Part shown: positions 49,429-56,461 of the stretch, in pieces
Numbering within the stretch: the stretch's first letter is position 1
How the letters are laid out: each line of letters opens with the position of its first letter
Source of the DNA: JASLCR01 sp046462475
Lineage (GTDB): Bacteria > Patescibacteriota > Saccharimonadia > Saccharimonadales > Saccharimonadaceae
Length of the DNA stretch: 64,000 nucleotides
Direction: 5' to 3'
NCBI GenBank assembly: GCA_046462475.1
Contig: JBKGVB010000015.1
Location: 1-64,000, forward strand
Program-made: the position numbers and the translations under genes
Notes under the pieces: generated by a model
What the model was told of the DNA's origin: nothing
What the model saw: the letters and a program-made list of their open reading frames with translations, nothing else
Database searches by the model: none

Positions 49429-50553
49429 TTATTCAGCTGATTCGTCAAGCGCGTTCATCAGACTATCCTCGATATTCTTCTTTGGCGTCGCTTTTGGCTC
49501 AGGTTTTTTAGCTTCGGCAGTCTCAATATCAAGCTCGTAGCCTGTAAGGCGTGAAGCAAGACGGACATTCTGACCACCGCGACCGATCGCAATTGATTGC
49601 TGGTCTTCTGCTACATATACAGCTGCCTTCTTGTCTGCCTCGTTTAGTTCGACGCGAACGATTTCTGCTGGGCTAAGGGCTTCGGTAATGAACTCTACTG
49701 GATCTTCTTTATACGTGATAATGTCGATCTTTTCCTGATCACCAATTTCGTTCATGACAGCCTGTACGCGCGTACCGTGACCACCGACAAACGTACCGAC
49801 AGGATCAACTCCAGGAACCGTCGATGCGACAGCAAGCTTTGTGCGACGGCCAGCTTCACGAGCAATCGCTTTGATCTCAACCGCACCGCTCTCCATCTCT
49901 GGAACTTCTTGTGCAAAGAGGTCTTTGATAAACGCTTCGTTTCCACGACTCAAGATCAGCTGCGGGCCACGGTTGTCTCGTTCAATATCCTTGATGAATA
50001 CTTTAATACGGCTACCGATCGAGTAAAATTCACCCTGAATCTGCTCGCTCTGCGGCAAAATACCGACAGCCTTACCGAGCTCGATACGAACAACACGCGG
50101 CTCAACACGCTGCACAGTACCGGTCACAATTGTACCGATCTTGTCTTCGTATTCAGCAAGTACGACTTCACGCTCTGCTTCACGCAAGCGCTGCAATACG
50201 ACCTGCTTCGCAGTCTGCGCAGCCACGCGGCCAAATGAGGTAACCTCATGTTCATCTTCGATAATATCGCCAAGCTCCGCATCAGCCTTTTCTTTACGTG
50301 CATCCTCAAGGCTAATTTCGTGTGCGTCAGAGCCAACTTCTTCGACAACTTCACGCCCTACAAATACCTTAGCAGTACCATTATTTGTATTGAGCTCTGC
50401 GCGAACTTCCTGATCTCGCTCACCGTTATCACGGCGCCATGCTGCTGCGATGGCCTGCTCGATAACACTCATTACGGTTTCTTCTGGGAGATTCTTCTCC
50501 TCAGCAATCGTACGCACAGCGAGAGTCAGCTGCTTAATGTTTAAATCATCCAT
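49429..50553 (-). CDS. nusA: Transcription factor NusA
   Basis: NusA, 374 aa, modulates pausing, termination and antitermination. The N-terminal RNA polymerase-binding domain, S1 domain (GTIVTGTVQRVEPRVVRIELG near residue 135) and two KH domains (VDPVGTFVGGHGTRVQAVM, IGRGGQNVRLASRLTGY) are in order. The C-terminal acidic repeats of proteobacterial NusA are absent, as in Gram-positives. AAGGAAGG precedes the ATG. rimP and infB, its usual neighbours, are not adjacent. The leader contains an intrinsic terminator. Confidence 0.95.
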   Translation of the reverse strand: MDDLNIKQLTLAVRTIAEEKNLPEETVMSVIEQAIAAAWRRDNGERDQEVRAELNTNNGTAKVFVGREVVEEVGSDAHEISLEDARKEKADAELGDIIEDEHEVTSFGRVAAQTAKQVVLQRLREAEREVVLAEYEDKIGTIVTGTVQRVEPRVVRIELGKAVGILPQSEQIQGEFYSIGSRIKVFIKDIERDNRGPQLILSRGNEAFIKDLFAQEVPEMESGAVEIKAIAREAGRRTKLAVASTVPGVDPVGTFVGGHGTRVQAVMNEIGDQEKIDIITYKEDPVEFITEALSPAEIVRVELNEADKKAAVYVAEDQQSIAIGRGGQNVRLASRLTGYELDIETAEAKKPEPKATPKKNIEDSLMNALDESAE

Positions 50554-50574
50554 ATCATTTCCTTCCTTTCTATG

Positions 50575-50599
50575 AAAAAGTCCGACCTAGGCGGCCGGA
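50575..50599 (-). terminator. Intrinsic terminator in the nusA leader
   Basis: On the minus strand TCCGGCC (50599-50593), GCCTA, GGTCGGA (50587-50581), then CTTTTTC. It lies after the nusA promoter and before the nusA ribosome-binding site, so it can act as an attenuator. It also follows the nuclease gene closely and may terminate it. Confidence 0.75.
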
Positions 50600-50612
50600 A
50601 TGTACTAACTAA

Positions 50613-50641
50613 ATTATAGTACAGGCCTAGCAGGATTGCAA
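50613..50641 (-). promoter_or_regulatory. nusA promoter
   Basis: On the minus strand, TTGCAA (50636-50641), a 17-nt spacer and TATAAT (50613-50618). The -35 lies in the last codons of the nuclease gene. Confidence 0.75.
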
Positions 50642-51295
50642 CACTCGTTCGATCGCTATCTTCTCCGCGACTGTCACCCAAAGGTGATACTTTACCTTTA
50701 CCTCAATCTGCCGTGAAACATACTGACAACGAAATGATTTATTAGGCGGCAGCCATGTTGCGGCATCGCCATCACTTTTCTGCTGATTCGCAGCGCCATC
50801 TACTGCAAGTAGTTCGAGTGGATCATTTGCAAGCGCCTCACGCTCTGATGAGCTCAGCGCCTGCGCCCCAGTCTGCCACGCATCTGATAGTGCCACTACA
50901 TGATCAATCTGCACAGCCTGACTCGTCTGCGGTCCACGTATAAACTGAATCATCTTGCCCGTATACGGATCATTTAGGATGCCGCTCATCACTTTACAAT
51001 CTTTAATGACGGCATTTTTCAAATCACGAGCCAATATAATTTCACGCGTACTGCAGCCGAGCCGCGTCGACCAACCTTCGCCAAACTGACTACGAGTATA
51101 CCCAGTTTTTGGCGCACGGCCTTTCACAGCAAGAGTGTCAAGCCTCTTTGTTATGTCGAGCGTTTTTACAGAAACTGTGGGGGTTCCCGTCTCCTGCCAA
51201 GGCCATACAATTGGCTGAGACGATAAAGCACCCGCGGCTGCGATGAGCAATACAAAGAGAGTTGTCATGATACGAATCCGATAACGTCGAGACAT
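50627..51295 (-). CDS. Secreted HNH-type nuclease, DUF1524-like
   Basis: A 222-aa exported protein with an N-terminal hydrophobic signal (about residues 9-27). The domain contains DPYTGKMI, QIDHVVALSDAW (H near residue 133), NDPLELLAVDGAANQQKSDG and a final YVSRQIEVKVKYHLWV. These match the DUF1524/GmrSD C-terminal-type His-Asn nuclease pattern found in many secreted actinobacterial nucleases. It should degrade extracellular DNA or RNA, which could feed a nucleotide auxotroph. The ATG lies 6 nt after TATACT, so it is leaderless. It shares a palindromic -10 with the divergent peptidase gene. Confidence 0.8.
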   Translation of the reverse strand: MSRRYRIRIMTTLFVLLIAAAGALSSQPIVWPWQETGTPTVSVKTLDITKRLDTLAVKGRAPKTGYTRSQFGEGWSTRLGCSTREIILARDLKNAVIKDCKVMSGILNDPYTGKMIQFIRGPQTSQAVQIDHVVALSDAWQTGAQALSSSEREALANDPLELLAVDGAANQQKSDGDAATWLPPNKSFRCQYVSRQIEVKVKYHLWVTVAEKIAIERVLQSC

Positions 51296-51300
51296 ATATT

Positions 51301-51310
51301 TAGTATACTA
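51301..51310. promoter_or_regulatory. Palindromic bidirectional -10 element
   Basis: TAGTATACTA is a perfect 10-bp palindrome that reads TATACT on both strands (51304-51309 plus, 51302-51307 minus). The minus start codon is 6 nt away (51295) and the plus start codon 8 nt away (51318). One short sequence therefore appears to be the -10 of two divergent leaderless genes. Confidence 0.65.
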
Positions 51311-51317
51311 AGAAGAT

Positions 51318-53819
51318 ATGAATACAGTAGCACGCCTCATCACAGAATTTATCCCAAGCAACTATAACCTTTCCCTCCAAATCGATCGCAAAAAGCGCAC
51401 GTTTACAGGACTCGTCACTATCATCGGTGAATCATTAAAAGACGGCTCATTCCGTGTTCACGCTAAAGATTTAGACATCAAGAGCGTCAGTGTTGATGGG
51501 CGCGAGGCGTCATTTACGCTCGGCACAAACGATGAGGTAACTATTCATCGTGACGACATGCTAGCCGGAGAACGGATTGCTATCATCACCTTCAGCGGCA
51601 CAATTACCGACGGCATGCATGGTATGTACCCTTGCTACTTTGAGCATGATGAGAAAGCAGAGGAGCTTATCGCGACACAGTTTGAGAGTCACCATGCACG
51701 CGAAGTTTTTCCTTGTATCGATGAGCCTGAAGCGAAAGCTACCTTTGACGTAACGCTCACGACCGAGAAGCATATCACCGTCCTGGGCAACACTCCTATC
51801 GAATTCCAACGCGAAGAAGACGGCAAGCTGGTGACTCGTTTCCAGACAACACCCCGTATGAGTTCTTATCTCGTGGCATGGGTGTATGGCAAGATGCACG
51901 CTCGACACGGCAAAACAAAACGCGGTGTTGATGTATCTATCTGGGCGACGCCGGCTCAGCCGCTGAGTTCACTCGATTTTGCCCTCGATATTGCAACAAA
52001 AACCATCGATTTTTATGAGGAATATTTCGGCATCGAATACCCACTTGCAAAATGTGATCATGTAGCCCTACCTGACTTTTCATCTGGTGCCATGGAAAAC
52101 TGGGGCCTCATTACTTACCGCGAAGTTGCCCTCTTGGTTGATCCAAAATCAAGTGGCGTATCAAGCAAACACTTCGTAGCTTCAGTCATCGCTCACGAGC
52201 TAGCCCACCAATGGTTTGGCAATCTCGTCACGATGAAATGGTGGGACAACCTCTGGCTAAATGAAAGCTTTGCGGATTTTGTCGAACATATTGCCGTCGA
52301 TGCACTCCATCCAGAGTGGGATACATGGCTTGATTTTATCTTGTCGCGCGGCATCGGCGCATTGCGCCGCGATGCGATCGATGGCGTGCAATCTGTTCAG
52401 GTCGAGGTACATCATCCCGATGAAATCAACAGTTTATTTGATGGCGCTATCGTCTACGGCAAGGGCGCTCGGCTCATGAAAATGCTCCGCGCATTTGTTG
52501 GTGAAGACGCCTTCCGACGAGGACTCCATGATTATTTTGAACAATTCGCATACAAAAATACCAGTGGCGAAGACCTCTGGAATTGCCTCTCAAAAGCAAG
52601 CGGTAAAGATGTCGCGAACTTTATGAACGCCTGGATTACTCGCCCAGGTTATCCCATTCTTGAAGTTTCACCGGAAGGCTTGTGCCAAGAGCAATTCTTT
52701 ATCGGCGAGCATCAAAAAAGCGATAGGATATGGCCGATTCTTCTCGTTGCCGAGCCTCAAAATAGCTTGCCAGAGATTTTTGATAGCAAATCACTCAAAG
52801 TTCCTATCTACAGCAACCAGCGTTTCAATCGTGAAGATACTGGCCACTTCGTGACACGTTATACTCCTGATCATCTACACAATCTCCTCGAGCATGTCGA
52901 AGACTATTCTACAATCGATCGTCTTACTCTTCTGAACGATCAGTCTTTGATTGTACGTGGTCGCTATGAATCATCAACGGTATTGATCGACCTCCTTAAG
53001 CATTACGAGAACGAAACCAATGACGCCGTGTGGAGTATCATGAGCCTCACACTCGGAGAGCTGAAAAAGTTCGTGGAAAACGATGAAAAAGCAGAAAAGA
53101 AGCTCAAGAAATTATCTGTTGAAGTAGCTGGACGTGAATTCCGTCGCCTTGATTTCAATGAGCAGGATGGCGAGCCAATCACCGATACAAAGCTACGCGC
53201 TATCGTTCTCTCAATGATGCTCTATGGTGAAGATAAAGAAACGATTCGCGAAGCGCTTGGTCAATTCCATATCACGAAGCTTCTCGACATACCGGCCGAA
53301 CTTCGCCCGCTTATCATCGGTGCGGCTGTGCGGTTCTCTGGCGACAGTGATATTGTCGAGAAACTCATGCGCATATACGTCAAAACAACCTCTGCTGAGC
53401 TAAAGGAAGACATTATGTCAGCCGCAACCTCGACGCATAGTGCCGACATCGCACGGCAACTCCTTAGCGACTGTCTCGATCCAAAAGTGATCCGTCCGCA
53501 AGACGTTGCGCCATGGTTTATCTATCTTTTACGCAATCGCCATACACGTGACATCGCCTGGCAATGGCTTCGCGATAACTGGCAGTGGATCAAAGATACA
53601 TTTGGCGGCGACAAGAGCTACGATGAATTCCCACGCTACGCTGCAATGGGTCTTATGACTAGAGAGCAGCTTGATGAATACAAGAAATTCTTCACACCAA
53701 TGCTCGGCGAACCAGCCTTGAAGCGCGCAATCACTATGGGTATCTCTGAGATTGAAGCCCGACTCAAACTGATAGAGGAAGATGGACCAGCTGTTCGCAG
53801 AGCGTTGATTGACCTATAG
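51318..53819 (+). CDS. pepN: M1-family aminopeptidase
   Basis: A zinc metalloaminopeptidase of 833 aa that removes N-terminal residues from peptides. GAMENWGLITYRE (about residue 258) and HELAHQWFGNLVTMKWWDNLWLNE (about 295) give the exopeptidase and zinc motifs with the downstream Glu ligand. An ERAP1-like helical C-terminal domain follows. There is no signal peptide, so it acts in the cytoplasm on imported peptides or protease products. The start lies 8 nt after the shared -10 and has no ribosome-binding site. Its stop overlaps the convergent 68-aa gene by 6 nt. Confidence 0.95.
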   Translation: MNTVARLITEFIPSNYNLSLQIDRKKRTFTGLVTIIGESLKDGSFRVHAKDLDIKSVSVDGREASFTLGTNDEVTIHRDDMLAGERIAIITFSGTITDGMHGMYPCYFEHDEKAEELIATQFESHHAREVFPCIDEPEAKATFDVTLTTEKHITVLGNTPIEFQREEDGKLVTRFQTTPRMSSYLVAWVYGKMHARHGKTKRGVDVSIWATPAQPLSSLDFALDIATKTIDFYEEYFGIEYPLAKCDHVALPDFSSGAMENWGLITYREVALLVDPKSSGVSSKHFVASVIAHELAHQWFGNLVTMKWWDNLWLNESFADFVEHIAVDALHPEWDTWLDFILSRGIGALRRDAIDGVQSVQVEVHHPDEINSLFDGAIVYGKGARLMKMLRAFVGEDAFRRGLHDYFEQFAYKNTSGEDLWNCLSKASGKDVANFMNAWITRPGYPILEVSPEGLCQEQFFIGEHQKSDRIWPILLVAEPQNSLPEIFDSKSLKVPIYSNQRFNREDTGHFVTRYTPDHLHNLLEHVEDYSTIDRLTLLNDQSLIVRGRYESSTVLIDLLKHYENETNDAVWSIMSLTLGELKKFVENDEKAEKKLKKLSVEVAGREFRRLDFNEQDGEPITDTKLRAIVLSMMLYGEDKETIREALGQFHITKLLDIPAELRPLIIGAAVRFSGDSDIVEKLMRIYVKTTSAELKEDIMSAATSTHSADIARQLLSDCLDPKVIRPQDVAPWFIYLLRNRHTRDIAWQWLRDNWQWIKDTFGGDKSYDEFPRYAAMGLMTREQLDEYKKFFTPMLGEPALKRAITMGISEIEARLKLIEEDGPAVRRALIDL

Positions 53820-54020
53820 AGTATCTGATTTCTTACTCGTCAGATGCCAACCGAGACAGCGGGGGCAGTGGTATACACTAAGCTCTACATTCGGTCTTTC
53901 GAGCTGCAATCTCTCTACTGCCTCTTCTGCAGCGCGCTGGCTCGCAAATCGTCGTTTTCCCTGGCACGAGGATTCATAGAAAAACGGAACATGCTTTTGA
54001 TATGTATGTCGGCGAGGCAT
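53814..54020 (-). CDS. Small zinc-ribbon-like protein, 68 aa
   Basis: A small basic protein with SSCQGKRRF near residue 17 and a CPRCLGWHLTSK ending near 52. The Cys/His pattern suggests a one-ion zinc-binding fold. Short proteins ending in a CPxCxxWHLT string are common in actinobacteria and their phages, without a firm function. The start ATG at 54020 lies 9 nt after a TAGAAT, close to leaderless. The gene converges on the M1 peptidase gene with a 6-nt overlap. Confidence 0.7.
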   Translation of the reverse strand: MPRRHTYQKHVPFFYESSCQGKRRFASQRAAEEAVERLQLERPNVELSVYHCPRCLGWHLTSKKSDTL

Positions 54021-54097
54021 AGTCTTTCTATTCTACCTCAATGCGATTATTCTTCTATACTCGCACGTACAACAGTATACAAGCAAGGCGGAAGATA

Positions 54098-54126
54098 TTG
54101 ACTTATTTTAATAAAGTTGCTATAAT
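54098..54126 (+). promoter_or_regulatory. Promoter of the 54182 gene
   Basis: TTGACT (54098-54103), a 17-nt spacer and TATAAT (54121-54126): one of the strongest promoters in the window. A leader of about 50 nt follows. Confidence 0.8.
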
Positions 54127-54181
54127 ATAGCACGCGTACACACCTGTGTACCCCTTAACAATGAGAGAGTAGGAGCCAGAG

Positions 54182-54622
54182 ATGCACTATGTCCACTACA
54201 TGCCCGTCGGCTTCATTGACTTCGGCAAAGGAACGATCTGGGGCCAAGATGGCAACACACCGGACGATATTCATCGCAACGGCTTCCTTGGCACGCGCCA
54301 TTCGGAGTCCGAGCCAACGCTCAGCCAGATCATTCGGGCTAGCGACCGGTATCTCGCAGGGCTTGCCGAGCATCAGTCCGCCTCGTTTATAAATCGAGGT
54401 GTCACCTCGACCTCGGGCTACTGGGCAGCACTGTTCCTTAGTGAACTCTGGTGTTTCACTTCCCAAGAGCCCGAGCTCGACAGAAAAGAGCTCTATGCAT
54501 GGTGTGAAACGCAGGATGCTTGGCAGCGCAGGTTTTTGTCTGCGCCGAATTTCAAGCAGTTCCCCGGTGTAAGCAAGTGCTACAGGCTGATGTCCGGTCT
54601 GGTCATCGAGCTTGACATCTGA
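54182..54622 (+). CDS. Hypothetical protein, 146 aa
   Basis: Unknown soluble protein, rich in aromatic residues, without a signal peptide or membrane segment. It has three Cys, one of them in SKCYRLMSGL near the end. AGGAG lies 8 nt before the ATG, behind a near-consensus promoter. C-ending codons are frequent. The stop is TGA, and a highly structured palindromic element (54621-54691) begins within it. It is one of the four strong-promoter, single-gene unknowns. No function can be proposed. Confidence 0.65.
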   Translation: MHYVHYMPVGFIDFGKGTIWGQDGNTPDDIHRNGFLGTRHSESEPTLSQIIRASDRYLAGLAEHQSASFINRGVTSTSGYWAALFLSELWCFTSQEPELDRKELYAWCETQDAWQRRFLSAPNFKQFPGVSKCYRLMSGLVIELDI

Positions 54623-54691
54623 GCTGCAAGTGGCGATGGCGACAGGATATCCTGGTGTTCGCTTAAGCGAACTTTACGCCCGCCACTGCTC
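54621..54691 (+). other. Structured element: two perfect palindromes in a three-way junction
   Basis: An outer stem GAGC + AGTGGCG (54621-54635, 4-nt bulge) pairs with CGCCACT + GCTC (54681-54691). Inside are two back-to-back perfect palindromes, CAGGATATCCTG (54643-54654) and GTTCGCTT/AAGCGAAC (54657-54672). The RNA would fold as a three-way junction and the DNA could extrude as cruciforms. It has no T-run of its own; a normal terminator follows at 54746. Confidence 0.55.
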
Positions 54692-54745
54692 AGTCTTACG
54701 CTCCTGCCTCTCATTCTAATTCAATGGCTTTAATCAAACGCCCGC

Positions 54746-54767
54746 GACCACCTGTGTGGTCACTTTT
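54746..54767 (+). terminator. Terminator of the 54182 unit
   Basis: GACCAC (54746-54751), CTGT, GTGGTC (54756-54761), then ACTTTTATT. Confidence 0.75.
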
Positions 54768-54803
54768 ATTCTCAAATTTAAATCGTAATCCAAACTTAAA
54801 TCA

Positions 54804-55757
54804 CTACTCAAGCACTAAGTATGTCTCGACCTCTGGTGGATCACCTCTAGTGGTTAGAACAGCCATCCGAATATTACTTGCATACAAACGGTTAGCATGA
54901 GTATAAAGCTTAGCGGCAAACTCCATCTTATGAAGTTTTTTAGGAGTAATAGCAGCAACTCCTCCGCCTTGAGACTGCACTCTACGATGCTTCACTTCTA
55001 CAAAATAGATCGTACCGTCTTTTTGGCTGACGATATCAATCTCGCAGTATTTTGTCCTCCAATTGCGTTCAAGAATTTCATGACCTAACTGTATCAATTC
55101 TCTTGCTGCCACCGCTTCGCTCGCATTCCCAATCTGGCGTGTGGTAGATGAGCTTCCATCTATAGATTTCGAAGCTTGCGGCAATGGCAAGACCTTATCC
55201 CGATATTTTTGCAAAGGAGCAAAGCTAAGCCGATGTAATGGCGTCACGCCATATTTTTCGATAGCGGCACGATGCGCCGCAGTCCCATAGCCCGCATGCG
55301 AGTTGAATCCATAGTTTGGGTATAGTATATCCTGCTCTTCCATGAATCGATCACGCGCAACCTTCGCCACAATAGAAGCTGCTGATACGCTTGGCACTAA
55401 AAGATCAGCCTTTTTCATAAGAGTCACATAGCTGCCCTTGCCCGTTTCTTTAAGAAAATTCACAGTGCCATCGATAATGATTTCATGATACGACACCTTG
55501 ATTTGCTGGAGTGCTCGCTTGCAGCACTCCGTCAGTGCCATCGAAAGCCCTAGCTCATCTATCTCTTCTGCACTTACCCAACCAAGTCCTACTGCCTGCG
55601 CGCTCTCCAGAATCTCATCATTCAGTTCTTCACGGCGTTTTTTCGAGAGCTTTTTACTGTCGGTAAGTCCATCAATCTCGCAGCCAAGCACCACAGCACC
55701 CATCACTAATGGTCCTGCCCACGGTCCACGTCCAACTTCATCGATACCAACAATCAT
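54804..55757 (-). CDS. rnhB: Fusion of RNase HII and YraN/UPF0102 nuclease-like domain
   Basis: A 317-aa two-domain protein. Residues 1-195 are RNase HII, which removes ribonucleotides and RNA primers from DNA: GIDEVGRGPWAGP near 4, IDGTVNF near 95 and SIVAKVARDRFM near 127 carry the acidic active site. Residues about 210-317 match the UPF0102/YraN family: GNASEAVAARELIQLGHEILERN, then EIDIVSQKDGTIYFVEVKHRR with the PD-(D/E)xK-like core. The two genes are neighbours in many bacteria; here they form one open frame without an internal stop. The ATG lies 6 nt after TGC-TATCAT, so it is leaderless. Confidence 0.9.
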   Translation of the reverse strand: MIVGIDEVGRGPWAGPLVMGAVVLGCEIDGLTDSKKLSKKRREELNDEILESAQAVGLGWVSAEEIDELGLSMALTECCKRALQQIKVSYHEIIIDGTVNFLKETGKGSYVTLMKKADLLVPSVSAASIVAKVARDRFMEEQDILYPNYGFNSHAGYGTAAHRAAIEKYGVTPLHRLSFAPLQKYRDKVLPLPQASKSIDGSSSTTRQIGNASEAVAARELIQLGHEILERNWRTKYCEIDIVSQKDGTIYFVEVKHRRVQSQGGGVAAITPKKLHKMEFAAKLYTHANRLYASNIRMAVLTTRGDPPEVETYLVLE

Positions 55758-55763
55758 ATTGTC

Positions 55764-55772
55764 ATGATAGCA
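55764..55772 (-). promoter_or_regulatory. rnhB extended -10, leaderless
   Basis: On the minus strand, TGC followed by TATCAT (55764-55769), 6 nt before the ATG. It begins right at the end of the T-run of the rplS terminator. Confidence 0.6.
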
Positions 55773-55774
55773 AA

Positions 55775-55799
55775 AACTCTCATCGAGATGATGAGAGTT
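55775..55799 (-). terminator. rplS terminator
   Basis: AACTCTCATC (55775-55784) and GATGAGAGTT (55790-55799) form a 10-bp stem; on the minus strand TTT follows. Confidence 0.85.
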
Positions 55800-55826
55800 A
55801 GTGATTTTCCTAAAGAATCGTTGTGA

Positions 55827-56354
55827 CTATTCTTCGTTTGCTTTATGCGCAGCTTCTACGGCAGCAGCTTTTGCTTCAAGCTCCGCGTCAGCTTCCGCTT
55901 TCTTTGCAGCTTCTGCTTCAGCAGCCTTTGCAGTTTCTTCCTTGAGTTTCTCTTCTTCAGCTTCTGCAGCAGCATCGTGGATATCATTTACTGCTTCGCG
56001 GTCAAACTGAACAGCCGTAAGACGAGCTGACTTACCGCTACGGCTACGTAGGTAGCTAAGGAAGTTGCGGCGAACTTTCGCACGACGTACGATTTCAACT
56101 TTCATCACATTTGCGCTGTGGAGCAAGAAACTCTTCTCGACGCCAACACCACTTGCGATTTTACGTACTGTAATACGGCTCGTGTGTTGCTTTTTGTTGT
56201 CGGTACGAATAACAACGCCTTCAAAGATCTGAACACGCTCTTTTCCACCTTCTTTAATCTTCTGATGTACGCGAACAGTATCACCGCTACGTACGTCGAC
56301 GATTGCAGCTTTTTTCTGCTCGTCGTTTACTTTCTGAATTAGTGCAAAACTCAT
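55827..56354 (-). CDS. rplS: 50S ribosomal protein L19 with C-terminal extension
   Basis: L19 sits at the 30S-50S interface. The family core is complete: VRSGDTVRVHQKIKEGGKER, FEGVVIRTDNKK, ITVRKIASGVGVEKSFLLHS and a basic KVRRNFLSYLR. The total length of 175 aa is about 60 longer than usual. The extra part (from about residue 115) is Ala/Glu/Lys-rich and predicted to be a single charged helix (EAEEEKLKEETAKAAEAEAA). AGAGGTGAG precedes the ATG, behind TGC-TATAAT. The usual neighbours trmD and rimM are absent. Confidence 0.95.
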   Translation of the reverse strand: MSFALIQKVNDEQKKAAIVDVRSGDTVRVHQKIKEGGKERVQIFEGVVIRTDNKKQHTSRITVRKIASGVGVEKSFLLHSANVMKVEIVRRAKVRRNFLSYLRSRSGKSARLTAVQFDREAVNDIHDAAAEAEEEKLKEETAKAAEAEAAKKAEADAELEAKAAAVEAAHKANEE

Positions 56355-56394
56355 TTTCTCACCTCTTAAGTTTTATATTGACAATCAATAGTAG

Positions 56395-56403
56395 ATTATA
56401 GCA
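56395..56403 (-). promoter_or_regulatory. rplS extended -10
   Basis: On the minus strand, TGC followed by TATAAT (56395-56400). A leader of about 35 nt carries AGAGGTGAG. Confidence 0.6.
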
Positions 56404-56449
56404 CGAATTTCAGATAAATAAAAGAGGTATGTTCATATCGTAATGCGGC

Positions 56450-56455
56450 TATACT
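56450..56455 (+). promoter_or_regulatory. Malic enzyme -10, leaderless
   Basis: TATACT lies 6 nt before the ATG at 56462; no ribosome-binding site is visible. Confidence 0.6.
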
Positions 56456-56461
56456 AGATAT

